A stretch of DNA of 64,000 nt, from positions 97,255-161,254 of the forward strand of contig KL197725.1 in the NCBI GenBank assembly GCA_000697665.1. Reading direction: 5' to 3'. Of the stretch, positions 35,430 through 47,689 are shown one piece after another. The DNA is from Jaapia argillacea MUCL 33604. Taxonomy: Eukaryota; Basidiomycota; Agaricomycetes; Jaapiales; Jaapiaceae. The notes below the pieces were generated by a model. That model had not been told where the DNA came from, made no database searches, and saw nothing but the letters and a program-made list of their open reading frames with translations. The translations under genes were made by a program, and so were the position numbers. Position 1 is the first letter of the stretch. Each line of letters starts with the position of its first letter.

Positions 35430-36940
35430 TCAAGCTCAAGTCTGGCATCGCAGTGGGTATGAGGAATGAACATATGAGTTGCATTCAAACGACAAGAAGT
35501 GCATGTAAAGAATGAGATACATATAGGCATAATGACAACATTGATGGACAGAGTTCCTGCCCCATTCAAGACTGTGGTGTGCGAATCTAAAAATACAAAC
35601 TTGCGGAGGACATTGCCTGCATCCACCTTGACGCTCTGGTTTCCATCGCAACCAACCGCACATCCAGGGTCCTCAAAGCATCTTGCGTGCTAGTGATAAG
35701 CGATTGCATCACTTCACTCTGTACTCTCAGATTATCAATTCCATCCAAGAGTATACCAAAGGCAGGATCTGGCGCAGAAACTCTGTGGTGGGCAGAGTTG
35801 TGCGATCTGGAAGGAGCCGTGTTGGTTGGTAGGGGCGTGCAATGAGAGGGGGTGGGAAATGTGAAAGGCAACTGCAAGATTGTATTGCAAGCCTGAACAG
35901 CCAGGTGAGATAAGGAAAGATTGCTGACTATCCATGTACAGTAACTCACCGACAGGTTGGTCAATGGATTACTGGTCATATTCACCAGTTGGTTAAGGGG
36001 CCCCCTTGAACGAATGTGAGTCCCTCACATTAGGCGGGGCTCCTGGGAGCAAGGTATAAGTTATTGGACCAAAAAACTTACAGTTCTCGTCCCAAATGTT
36101 GACTATCCTCGGAGCCGTCAATGCACGGAAAGAAGCGGTGCCTGTACGGATGGTATCACGGGTCTGCAGAAATGGGAAGGAATGAGAAGATATGAAGGAG
36201 AAAATCAATGACTAACCCTGGGCAACCTTGACCTAACCAAGGAGAAATAGGGTTAGCAGGTAAAAGGGGTGGATTTGAATCTAGCACTTCAACTCATGGG
36301 AGCAGGACGAAGGTGCCGTCCAGCAGCACAGGGTTTTGGGAGTGGAGGTCTAGCACAGTTGACAGGGGCTAATAAGGGGGTAGATGAGAGACAGGGAGGT
36401 GTCAGAGAAAATATCCTACTCAGTAAATAATGGGGAGTTGTCGCAGTGGTTCCAGCTGCTGGCTGGGACTCAGAGGTCTGAACCCCGTTCTGTTGCCGAT
36501 TGATCTGTGTTATCTGCATGTTCATGAGCGTAAATTCTGAGATTTGAATGCATGAACCTCTTCATCCCTCGGCATGGCGTGAACGTCGGAAACGACACTT
36601 CCACACTCTGCTGGGGGGTAGTGATTGATCCCCATGTCACAGGTGTTCTGCTTGCAGTCTGGGAATGATAATTCGACATAACCGTGATCATTGAGGTACT
36701 GTGTGAGGTACGTTTTAGTCAGGTACCAAAGTCAACCCACAGCTAAACTTATGATGTCGTCGTGGTCAGAGGTGGCAGGTTGAATAGACATTGGTATCGA
36801 TGCCATTGGAGCTTCAAGGAAGAGATGGTGCCTCGAGAGGTCGTGGTATAATCTTGAGATGAGAGAAGGGAATGGCTGGGGTCAGTTGCTGGATGGCGAT
36901 CACGATGGCCTGTGACTGTTAAAAAACAAACGAATTCCAT
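35430..36940 (-). CDS. Unresolved multi-exon gene with a coiled-coil-like segment
   Basis: The probable start is ATG 36940 (MEFVCFL). This places it 1,209 bp from the divergent start at 38149, the same spacing as at the other class B repeats. Supportable coding segments are few. One is a proline/threonine-rich stretch near 36300-36690. The other, at about 35590-35800, reads DPAFGILLDGIDNLRVQSEV and then heptad-like LITSTQDALRTLDVRLVAME, which could form a coiled coil. I cannot chain the exons and recognise no domain. By position it corresponds to the coiled-coil-like gene beside class B copy 3. Confidence 0.35.
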
Positions 36941-37019
36941 GGGTTTGGGTTGGCTCGTGGGAGTTTACAATTTTACGCACCAAAGAGTAGCTGAGCGAGG
37001 CAAAAGCAACAATAGCTCA

Positions 37020-38010
37020 GAAGGAGATGTATGGCAGAGATAATTGAGATGATCACACCCAGCATCAGTGACAGGACTGCTTGATCATCGACTAATGGTG
37101 GCTGATGGAAGCATCAGGGATGAAACAATGGGACAATGAGTACAACCAATGTACAGATGCTCACCTTGAGAAAAGACGGAAGAAGGGTAGCGACGGGGTA
37201 CAATTGGAGGTCCCGAGGTAGGGATAGTGAGAGGAGCACCAAGATCTCTGGCTTGGGGTATGGAAGGGTGTGATCGATCGAGGGGTGGAGTGGCGGCTGT
37301 GTGCCATAAATCAGCAATGGCACAAAAGAAAAATGTGCAAGCGTACCTCCACAGGTCGTCCAGCTATTGTTGAACAACACAAATGGACTAGCAAGAAGGG
37401 ACAAAACAGACTCGAAATCAGTCAGCCTGAAATGGGGACTTGATCATTGAGAATGGAGAGTGGTGCAGAAGGTCGAATCAGGCATAGCACGGGAGGACAA
37501 TGGGGTCATACCTCGATCCAGAATTGTACCTTGACGCAGAATTTTGGGTGCAACAAGGGTTCGTGAATTGAACATCCGCGACACAAAGTCTAGCTCTCCA
37601 GGCGCAAAGTGAGTTCAGGAGTGAGAGGTCGAGCTTGAAGTACCAAAGTACCAGCTTGGTACCAGCACAAGTTGGGATCATGAGTTGGCGCTGTGGTTGC
37701 CAAGCATCTAACCATTCTTGGACAATTGCAAGACTTGCAATGATGGCGTCAAATCCGATCTTACCCTTTTTGGAAGGCACTCAGGTTCCAATCTGCTGGC
37801 ACTGCTGGCACTCGCAACCGTACCTCGCACTCCACTATCTTTTGTCTCCCTTCAAACGGCATTTAGACTTTGTGTCAATGCCTTCTCCATCTAGACTATG
37901 AGTCGACGTTGAGATCCATGCCTCATCCTCCATCTCTGCACCTCATCTCCAATTGCCTCCATTCACGCCCTTTTGTCCCTATTGTCCACCAGCTGGTGCC
38001 CTCTCAATTT
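37020..38010 (-). repeat. Class B repeat, copy 1; divergent promoter
   Basis: The repeat contains, on the minus strand, an open frame with NNSWTTCGGTLAHFSFVP then LQLYPVATLLPSFLKVSICT. That frame reappears at 47.9-48.1, 54.0-54.3 and 63.4-63.7 kb. Shared landmarks are ggagatgtatggcagagata (left edge), the small palindrome gtaccaaagtaccagcttgg, cgaccacaaagt-type motifs and cacgcccttttgtccctatt (right edge). The motif TAGACTTTGTGTC occurs in inverted orientation at 37580-37593 and 37863-37876. The open frames are probably by-products, because the repeat lies between start codons at 36940 and 38149. Confidence 0.85.
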
Positions 38011-38148
38011 CATGGAGTAAGCCCCATGTTTTCCCCTTAGGAATCCCCTTTATGATAAACAACCCCATCCAGTTGAACTCCTCGTCCTCTCCTCCTTGTG
38101 GAATTCTCTTTCAGGGCCAATTTCTGCTGTTGTTCGCAATCACCTAAC

Positions 38149-38848
38149 ATGGCCTCAAGTGCTCCGAGCCCCACTCGATTCATCCTTGAACCTGGTGTGT
38201 CTGCATCCCAGCTTCGGTGCTTGACAGTCTTAGCACTTGAGATGCTCTGCGATCAGTATGGGATCAGCCCTGTTGCAACTAGAGCTGACCATTGTCTTGT
38301 AAAGGCTGATATGATTGCAGCACTTCTGGTGATGTGTCTTCTCTCCATTCTCTGGGCCTGCCTTGCTTATATCTGGGTGATGTTTCAGCACTGCAGTACC
38401 TCGTCTCTAAGCTCAAGGGGAGCCAACATCCCACCTGACAGGTATGGCATTTTCTCTGATCCAGACCACCACTTACAAGGGCACTCAGTGTAATGGAGGG
38501 TACCAACACTCTCTCCCATCAAACAATGCAAATCCGAATCTATAAGCATTGTGGGGACTGGTGGCCCCATGCCACCCTCAATATGGATCTACTGAATGGC
38601 GGACGCATTGATGTCAAGGCATTAGTCAGCCTTGTGAAGTCGGAAATGATGGCAGATAGCACGTCGTTATCAAAGTATCAGGTGAGGTTCCTTTTCCGTC
38701 CTCATATCCCTTTGTTTATGAACTCCTCCCCCAGGTATTCGATCCTTGCCATAATCGTCTGTATTACATCGCTGATGAAGGTTTCCTGGAACCAGACAAC
38801 ATAGAATATCTTGCTGCAGAGGGCTACATCAAGGTTGCTGGAATTTGA
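38149..38848 (+). CDS. Small protein with a SAP-like N-terminal motif
   Basis: A compact multi-exon gene beside class B copy 1. Exon 1 starts at ATG 38149, MASSAPSPTRFILEPG, followed by LRCLTVLALEMLCDQYGI and KADMIAALL. A middle exon (about 38520-38682) reads IRIYKHCGDWWPHATLNMDL then GGRIDVKALVSLVKSEM. After an intron ending CCCCAG near 38730 the last exon reads VFDPCHNRLYYIADEGF, then EYLAAEGYIKVAGI and TGA at 38846-38848. The first block resembles the helix-loop-helix of SAP-type DNA-binding domains (LTVxxLxxLCxxxGI...KxDxIxxLL) and closely resembles a segment inside the neighbouring transposase (LTVPILHQLCVKKGI). It appears intact. A role in DNA binding for the element is plausible, not shown. 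Confidence 0.6.
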
Positions 38849-39546
38849 AGAAGAGTGATATTTTGTTGCCTTTTTCTAGCTCACGCCCTTCTTGTAACTA
38901 TCATGGCGTCCCTCTCCCGACTGAGATCTGTTTACTGTATTCACGATTCCTACTCGAGATGATCACCTTGACACTCACCAACTACTTACTATTGCCACCT
39001 CAAGGCTCGTGGTTCTCCTATGTAGTCCTCTTTATGTCTTTCCTTTCTCCACTCGCCCGCTCTGCACAATTCTCCTAGTTAGTATAAACTCCCCTGTGTC
39101 ATGTACCCATTTTCCCCAGTCAAACATTGATACTTTCGTACCGTCTCTCCCAACTTCGCAAGTTACTCAGTCTCGAAGCTCAATAGTAGTGTTTTTTGGA
39201 TGCTCCAGACGTCCCAATCAACTGATGCTCAAGCTCCTGGATTCTCACACTTCTCAAGACTTATTGTGTGTGAATTAAGTATGGTGCATAGAATCCATCA
39301 CTCCCGAGCATTGTGGTAGCATTCCTTACAGTAGTGTCCTGATGCATCAATTGAGAGAAGTACATATATGCTACACTGACAACTATATCCAAGCAATGAG
39401 TCATGGTCTCATATGAGCCTGTAATCCTACTCCCCCATATACCTGAGCTACTTGTAGCGTAGTCAGTTCTGTACCTCGAGTCTGAGAGGTTATAACCTAG
39501 TTCTGAGCCTGATCCTGTTGAACATCAGCAACTTGTGAAACTTAAA

Positions 39547-42500
39547 TCAGAGAAGGCTAACCCAATCAAAGGGACACATAATCAGGATCCCATCTTCCCA
39601 AGGGCGGCTAAAAGCGTGACATACGCGCTGATCAACAGTTACTATATCCACTTGATCACTGGTAGCTGTTGACCATATCCCTGCGCGGAAGTCAGGATAT
39701 TGGGTGAAAGGGTCATGAATGGGCAGGTCGGCGGGTAGGTAACAATGCACTGCAAAACAAACTTCTGGGACAGAGTGGGAGCCCTGGTATTGGCGAAGTA
39801 TTGTGAACATCTGGTGTATAAACCCTGGGACAAGGGGTGCATCTCTTATGGGTGTGAAGAAAATGAGACTATCGTGGCGGACTGAATTGTAGCTCGACAA
39901 GCGTAAACCAGCCTTAGTATGTCGCACCAGTGGCACAGCTTTGGTTACAGGACGACCACTGGCGAAAAGTGCTTCCCTAACATCTTTTTCAAGTGTGATT
40001 TCCAATGTTGCAAGGTACTGCGGTGGATTGGCGATTGTCGAGTCACTGTCCATGGAAAATGCAAGGATGTTGCTCATCAAGGTTCCCTGAAAATCACCGC
40101 TGAAGCCTTGCTCCAGGATTGGGAGGCAAAGTTGGAGTGTCTCAGGACAACAACCTGTTTGGAACATTCTGTGAAGGTTTGCAGCAGCACAGAAGGTGGT
40201 CATCATCATTCTTTTGTATTCAACTGTGATGGTGATTCATCAGGATAGAGGCAAGAAATAACTTGAAATTGTTCCATACCGAGTTTCGGATTGGTGTTAA
40301 CTTGCTGTAACACACCGACGATATGCTCAAAAGGGAAAACCCACCAACCATGGACTGGACCCAAGTTCTTCAGGAGTTTGCCAAGATGCAGGGCCAAATG
40401 ATGGTTCAGGCGAAGATCGAACTCAGGGAAAAGCGTCTTCAGACCGTCAATGTACGCCTTCATGAAGATAGTATATTTGTCAGCACAAGCCGCGGATGTG
40501 CGACGGAAGGTGGCATAGTTGACTGCCACCATCCCATTCATGGTGTTATTGGACCATGATAAACATTGTTCCCGATCGACGTCATCGACAGCATCAGCTA
40601 GGTCCCATAGGTCAGCAATAAGAGCCACGGGAAGGTTGAATTCCGCTGCCGAACGCCACTGATCAGCCTTTAATTTGCCATGGCTCGAGGATCCAAAGTT
40701 GACAGGAAGTGCAGTGTGGGACGAAGGATGGCTGGCGATCAAGATCGCAAGTTGAATGGCCTTAATCCCCTCTCGGGTAACTGGTTTCAGGTGCAGAAGG
40801 CCACCGGCTTCTGGAGACGGCTCAGGGGGAGGCCTATCGACAGGCTTGCATATATCTTCCAACTCCAACAATGCCAAGACTTCATCGCACTCATATTCCT
40901 TGACTCTACTCTCATTGGGAGTCGCCAATGATTGCTGCATACAGAGTGTTATCCATAGAGTGGATGGAAGGTAGTGATATGAACTTACCAATAGTAAGGA
41001 AATAAGATCATCTTTTTTCAACTTAGTAACCACCAGCAAAGATTTAATCCCCTTTTTGACACACAACTGGTGTAGAATAGGGACAGTCAGACACTTCATG
41101 TGACTCAGGGAGGGGTTGGTGGCAAGGAGTTTTCAAGCCTTTTCCATCACGGACTCTGATACCAGAGCAGGCATCGGCTTCTCGTCCTGCTCATGATCAT
41201 CATTAAGGTCGATGCCAAGGACAACACAGAAGTGGTGCTTCAAGATGCCTAGTAATAGATTTTGCATAGCGTCCACCACCACCATTTTCATGGGATCCCA
41301 ATAGGGAAGGCGAAGGAGTTCAGACCAACATATACCAAACTGGGTGAAAATTGCCTCCCTTGCCTTCGCACTTGGAGCATCGAGCCATTTCTGTGTGCAA
41401 GTGAGGTAATCTTCATGCGTCCATCGGGGCCAGGTGGAGGGGTCCGTATTGTCAATATCCTTCTTCTCCAGCTTGCACAATGAGGAGAATTTTTTCATCG
41501 CATACGAGGCACTCCCTCCAACCTTGCGAGATGCAGGTAAGTCGCAAACAAGGATAAGGATAGCACAGCGAACTCTTCGACCAAGAGGATAGCCGCAAGT
41601 TCTCGACAGATATAAGCCGTCATTCCTGGCCATGAGAAAGTCGTTGACGAGTGGTTTGAGGTAATGATTAATTTGCTTGAGAGATGGTTCTCTGGGCCCT
41701 GGGATAACACCTGTAAGATATATGTTCTCCAACTTATAATGAATACTGGGAGGCAAATTGAGGCAGGTCAAGCTCGCATGTCCTGTCGAAACCTTCTTTC
41801 CCCCTTGCTTATTCATCTGGGGGTTGAACCAGTCCATGGAAAGCGTGAACCTTAGCCTGAGGTCGCCTCCCCCCACAGTGAAAGGTTTCCCATCGGGCCC
41901 AGTGAACTCACGAGCTGTAGCACCATCGAGTATGTCCATCATTTCTTCTACTTCAACCCCTGAGCTCCAGCACTTCTGTTCCAGCGTGATTATCTCCTTG
42001 ATGTCCCTGCGACACAGGAGCCCAGCAGTAAAACCAGATAGAGTTTGGTAAACATAAGGGACCTTGGGGACCCATCCTGTCCGACTGTCAATGACAGCAG
42101 TCTTGAGGAGTCAGGCATTGCAGCAAGGGCGTTTTGTGAAGGGACGGAATTGGCATCGGTGAGGGTATCTTAACTTCTTCGTCTTTGGATCGACAGTTGG
42201 CGGATTCAGTGCTTTGCACGTCTGGCAAACCGCATACGTCCTTGTTTTGGGGTTGAGGGAATACTGTTTCCGAATGGTCTGAATATCGCGAGGAAAAGCT
42301 GAGAGTAGTTGTTGATCTTTGTCGTTGATGGGGTGATCTCGACCCAAAGATAGCATGAGCAAAAGTTGAATCATCTTGAGAACAAAACTGCAGGTCAACT
42401 GCGAAACACCCCCGAGCAGGTTGATGGCGATGGCTATGAAGGTTCTGATGATGAGAAGGGGGTCGGCTCTCTTCAGAGGATGGTTAAAGTATTTCCCTGG

Positions 42501-43229
42501 CAAACCATATTAGGGAATCCATACGCCTATCGGAATTTGGTACATACCTGTGTCGATCCAGTGCCCCGGCGGAGGAGCCACGCTAGTAGATGGGCTATTT
42601 ATTCCCATGGACTCTTTCCATTTCCCAATGCGCTCCATCTCAACTGCCACCTTTTCTTCCATGGAACTCTTCAGCAACATGATCGCACTGCTGCCCAAAG
42701 AAGAAGTTGATTGAAGAGTCAACGATGTCAACCTCAGCCACTCTTCATCCTTCTCTAATGGAGTGAGAGAGGAGAAAGTCAGGAGGAAAGGTGGATGTGG
42801 ATGAGCTAGGTGGCCTGCAAGAGTCTTCTTCACAGATTTGAGGCATTCCTGCAACTCGACGTCGAGAGAATACAGATGGTTATAGGTTTCCTGAATGTGA
42901 TCAATGGGCTGAGCTGGAGGTATGGGGGTTGATGGAAATACTGTAACAAGAGTGTGAGGGAAACTTTGATATAGATATGTTTGTGACTAACCAGCAGGAG
43001 TTTCGCTCAAAGGGAAGGTTGTCAAATTGACAGGGCCCTCACGAGCCCATATGGCTTCCCCGTGCTTAGAGTCGGGAGAGGAAGTAGCACTATTGAGGGC
43101 CATTGAGAAAACTTGATGCTCGAGAGATTCCAAATTGGTTGTATCTTGTCGAATAGAAACTGGCGCATGAAGACCCTGGAGCTGGTTATGCAGAGCATGG
43201 TGGTTAAGGGTACGGTGAGATGCTACCAT
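39547..43229 (-). pseudogene. tnp2-type (CACTA/EnSpm-like) transposase with two in-frame TGA codons
   Basis: The start at 43229 is MVASHRTLNHHALHNQLQG. The following blocks match the order of fungal tnp2/Transposase_21-like proteins: a helical region (LLGGVSQLTCSFVLKMIQLL), a cysteine cluster TYAVCQTCKALNPP...YPHRC...PCC, then FTLSMDWFNPQMNKQGG, TCLNLPPSIHYKLENIYLTG, IPGPREPSLKQINHYLKPLV, LVCDLPASRKVGG, WSELLRLPYWDPMKMVVVDA and MQNLLLGILKHH. A later region holds a SAP-like segment (CLTVPILHQLCVKKGIKS), KLKADQWRSAAEFNLPVALI, NHHLALHLGKLLKNLGPVHG and WWVFPFEHIVGVLQQ, and a C-terminal domain ending near 39547. The frame is continuous across TGA codons at 42111-42113 and 41133-41135, both at positions where arginine (CGA) fits. 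Otherwise it is nearly complete. It lies between the class A arms and may be the source of mobility for that unit. Confidence 0.85.
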
Positions 43230-43433
43230 CGAGGGCCTTGGGAGGACTATAGTTAATGAGGCTTGATTTTATAAGGCCCAGAGGGTACGGAAAATGAAAC
43301 AAGTAGCCAAAGATATCTTGGTGCCAGGACGATGGATCTGACGCTTCGTGGCCAGAAAACAAGAGTTTCCAAGGGGGAGGGTGTCAGACAGCAACCACTG
43401 ACAAGGGGTGCCTCAGTGGTTACGTTCCTCGTT

Positions 43434-43960
43434 GACACAAAGTTTAGGTGGGAGAAGATGCATCGACACAAAGTCTAAATGCAGATACAAAGTCCCCTTG
43501 TCTTCGAGCAGTCAACGTTAACATCGTCGTCTGAATATGGAGTTTGCATGAATTGCACTTGTCCAAAAAGGGAAATGGACCCGTACCTGGCACTGAGGTG
43601 CACATCGCCCTTGTGCATATTCTGTGTGTGTTCTGCTGCCTTCAGAGTTAGACTTCATGTCACTCTCACCTTGGTCAACTTAGACTCTGTGTCAGTTGAT
43701 CTCATAGCAACCGCACCACACAGACAAGTCCTGGCAACTCTTTGTCCTTGGCACCTTGCTCCTTCTTCCCCTTTCTGTATATGTTTTGTGCACAAAACTG
43801 CCATTGAACAGGAACCTTGTATCACTCTGGAAGTGGCTCATTTGAACAGGCTCTACATCACCCGATCAAACCTCATATCCCAACGACACTTCAGCTTCCC
43901 CCCTTCTTCTACAACTGGACTTCACCTCTTGTTCCCCATATGTGACACGCTGTCTTGGCG
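43434..43960. repeat. Class A repeat, right arm (inverted partner at 33850-34370)
   Basis: About 500 bp is inverted relative to the left arm. It holds two near-exact copies of GACACAAAGTCTA in plus reading (43434-43447, 43465-43478) and two in the opposite orientation (43648-43661, 43680-43693). Its inner edge is about 205 bp from the transposase start at 43229. The plus-strand frame at 43479-43967 (contains MNCTCPKRE) is the counterpart of the minus-strand frame in the left arm. It is more likely a by-product of repeat conservation than a gene, although conservation of the peptide start is noted. Confidence 0.75.
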
Positions 43961-44300
43961 TCTCTGAACCTGTGAACGACCACATTATAGGATCACCATC
44001 AGTCAATCTCATGGTGACAGCTCCAGCGACCCTTCCTCTTTGGCACTTGGTTGCTTGTCAATTCCTAGCTATATTTGTCCCACCATTGGTGAGCGACGTT
44101 GTTTCACTCCGGGAACGAATCTGTGTTGAAAAACTGACGACTCTTATTCTCTTCCTGTTATACTACCATTAGCTTGATATCCCCCTCACCTGCATTTGTA
44201 CCCTGCTGTTACCCTGGATGCTCAGTATGTATAGATTTCCCTTGTTGTAAACTACCGGCCACTTCCAGCATTCAGATCCAGCTCCTGAAGCTGATACTCA
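43961..44300. other. Short stretch right of class A arm; gene start expected, none resolved
   Basis: By analogy with the left arm, a plus-strand gene should begin here. The only candidate is an ATG at 44010 (MVTAPATLPLWHLVACQF), which gives a short hydrophobic frame to 44172 and no recognisable motif. Confidence 0.3.
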
Positions 44301-47300
44301 ATCTCCAAGGTGTCGATGCATTCTTGATGTTGATATGAGGCTTGGCAAATGTTGAGAATAAGCTGGGAACCCAACGCACATATGATCGTGGCCATATAGC
44401 TCCCAAATGCTTCGATGTAGACAGGCTAGATGTCCAATGTCAGAGTTAATCTGTGCATGGGCTGAGAATACATATACAGGGAGGGCGCATAGGACAATAG
44501 TGACCAGGGTGTATGCAGAGAAAGCTCTGGAAAGCAACTCTGCGTAAGCCGGAAACGTCAATATGCCTGCGAGACTACATTTGCAAGTCACAATCATGAC
44601 CAGCAAAATGAACCGTGGTCAATCCACCTAGTAGTCATGATCATACTAGCAACGTGACGAGTATGGATGATCAACACCCAAAACTATGTATATATCTTGC
44701 CAGGCTCGCCTGACGCAACGGCGACCACAAGATTTGTTATATGTACGATTTTTAGATCCCCATCAAGGAGTTGTGATCCACCTTCAGGAAGGTTGGGTCG
44801 AAGATCAGAGATTGGACAGGCCTGCAATTGCACATACCAGAGGCCATCAGGAAGATAGACAACCAACCTACAGGACGGTCGAATATTGCAAAGCAGAAGC
44901 ATGTGGTGACTTCGTCACACCAACAGTTCGACCACAGGGAGAAGTGAACAAGACGAACTTGAGTACCTACACAGGGATAAGTGTAACCTCCAGAACACCA
45001 AAGTCAAGATTTCATAAGATCCAAACGACATCCAAGCAGGTATCTTTTCAAGCCATCAGGCGTCCTTGTCGACGGGCTGCCTACATCTTCCCGATGCTAT
45101 TACAAATGTGATCGTAGGTACATACCACCATGGTTCAATTCCATCCCTGCAGTCTCCACCATATGCCCAAGCCCCTGGATTCTGAACTATCGATGCTGAT
45201 TGACAAATTGGTTCCCTAGCCAGCGGTCAATGATAAGTACTGGGAGGCAAGAAAACCATACATTATTGGGACCGATAGGCATGTGGGATTCCTCATTACG
45301 ATGTGAATCATTTTCATTGGGAGATGGTTGGGTGGTGGTTTGAAGAACCTGGTGAGGTTGAGACTGTGGCGTATATGTTGAGGTGGTGGTGGAGGCCGCT
45401 CACCGATCGTTCAAGCTGCATGATATCTCCATGTAGTTCGGCGAGAAACTGACATTTCATTCAGTGGTCAATGCGTACAATCGGGCCAGTACAGTGATGC
45501 TAACCTTATGGTGGGAAAAATGTAACTGCAACCAAGATCATTCGTGTATTCACTGCAAAAGAACATCAGACCTACCTCCGACCTGAGAAGAGAAGTCTCG
45601 TGTACAATGTGACTAGCCAACTGATGATGAAACTGGAGTCAGCTTCGAGGTGACAGAGACAATGATGCAACAAAACACTAACCTCTTCTCTTGCATTGGA
45701 CAACTCCGACTTCATGACTGCGGAAATCTGTCAGATGAAACATAAGAGTGATACCAACAGAGAGCGAGAGAAGAACCAACCTCCTGAGCGACTTCTTCAA
45801 GGTCTGATGGCTTGAGTTCCTCAGCAAAAGATGTCTTTGGAAGGATACAAATGAGATCTGGGTTTTACAATACCAAGAGGAACTAACCACATCAGGATGG
45901 AGTTGGTTGTCGCTGATGGGTGGTGTCTTTTGCAGGAGATGCCACAGACCTGAACAATGGAATCTTAGTTCAGTCTAAATGTCGGTGGGTACAGTTAGTA
46001 AATATATAATTGAAAGAGTAATGGCATGATTATAAGGGGAAAGACCTTTCACCTCGAAAGTGTTCATGGGAATGGCAGGAGATGCTGTGTGTTGGGAATG
46101 ACGACCTAGTTGTGGAGGTCTTACCTACTCAGATATAACGTCAGCAGGTGTGAAGAAGGGCAATACAATCGCTACTACTGACTGTGTGGTCGGGAAGCTG
46201 AGGCTAGGTGAATAGGATTGATATTAGGGCAAGATTGAACCGTATTTGAATACCTCTTGAGTGTGCCCACCAGGGAACCGACTGGGGACATTGATGCCTT
46301 TGGACACTAACAGAGTTGACTGATTCCACAGGTTAACAACGGTCAGGTCAGAAAAAAAAGCCTCTTACTTGACTGGTATCGAATCTAGTACGCTTGCGTG
46401 GGACTTCGTCCTGAGGCCCCATTACTCGCTTTGTCGGAATGGATGAAAGAGTGCCTGAGACATTTCCTGAGGCCTGAGCAAGACGCCCAATGATCTGTTG
46501 TAGCCTGGCCTGGAGGGGATGTGTTTTAATTCTCCCAAGAGAGTCCTGACTATTTGCACATCGATAATGCTTGTAAAAAAGAAAGATAAATATGGACCAT
46601 CACACCATTTGAGATGTGCATACATGCGTGCCACAGGAATTGTGTTCCTGGTTAGCAACTCGACTCAGATACCCATCTGAACGCGGATTTGAAGGATTGT
46701 TGAATGGAGAGCGCTGTAGAGTTCACAGCATGGAGGTTACATATAGGTGGAAAATGATGCAATGAGACATACAGTACGCTGGAGGTGCACTGAATCCTCA
46801 TTTCCTGGAATGTGCCGAGAGGGCTGCTTGGAATGAGTGTAAGTGGTTGAACAGAAGATAAAAGATTTGCACCTGGGGGATGACTGTCCTACGACATTTC
46901 ACAGATGAAGGTCCCAGACTGACTTCCACCTGCCATTTCTGAATTTTAGCGGATAGGAGAGACTGCTGAATCCAGACAGCATGGAGACCATTGGCATCAG
47001 GATAAACAGAATCAACCTCGTGGGTCGAGAAAAGGCCATTTCGGGGTGATGATACAGAAGCCCTAGGCTGTGAAGGACGTCAGCAGCGTTGACGTAGCAG
47101 AAGAGTGCAGGTGGCAGAAATATGTCGATAGTTAGATAGAACTGACCTTCTCATAAAAGCTAACTAGTTCTGTCATTTCTCTGTCGTGCAGGCCTTTACC
47201 GAAAATATCCCTGACAGTTTGAGTGGATTCGGTATGTGCATGGAGGGGAAAGACATGAACATTGTTGTAGACACCTCACTCAGAGAGAGAGTCTGTGGCG

Positions 47301-47667
47301 AAGCAGTAAGTCCAAAGGGTTTTAAACGATGAGAAAAGAAACAAACTAGTTTCGTCCTTGGGGAGGAAGCTACATCCAGACATAAGTATGGGTGGTTATG
47401 ATGGTAGATTGGTCGAATTTCACTCTGAACAGATGAATCTAGATTCAGATCAGCGTCTGATCCAGCGGGAGGAAAGTCCTATTTGGAAGGGTGAGCTAGA
47501 GAGCTTGGCAAAGGCAGAAGACAGAATATGATTACTTCAGGGGTCTGCTGCCTACAGTGTTTTCGAATGGTGCGTGGAGGATCGGATTCAGCCTGCCAAT
47601 TCTGAGGGAGTGCAGATGGATCGATACAAATCTCTTCGTTGCTGGAGTACGGAATGTATTTATCCAT
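44300..47667 (-). CDS. Unresolved multi-exon gene starting MDKYIPYSSNEEICIDPS
   Basis: The start codon at 47667 begins MDKYIPYSSNEEICIDPS, then ALPQNWQAESDPP. The same N-terminus, with two substitutions, begins the plus-strand gene at 63939 beside class B copy 4, which supports real coding potential. Further coding segments are seen at about 46860-46990 (VWIQQSLLSAKIQKWQVEVS) and 45680-45890. The gene appears to consist of many short exons separated by 50-60-nt introns, which I could not chain reliably. No domain is recognised. The 3' limit is a guess, set by the end of plausible exons and convergence with the sequence right of the class A arm. Confidence 0.4.
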
Positions 47668-47689
47668 GTTGTGCAAGGTGATGATGAAA

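Noticed and set aside
37114-37404. Repeated peptide frame (NNSWTT...SICTLVVLIV) in all four class B copies
   Set aside because: It lies between divergent start codons and its start varies among copies. Best explained as nucleotide conservation of the repeat, though a small conserved peptide cannot be fully excluded.
43479-43967. 162-codon frame with MNCTCPKRE in the right class A arm, and its counterpart at 33867-34265
   Set aside because: Both cover the inverted repeat itself. Indels change the frame between arms after the first residues, so they are not treated as genes.
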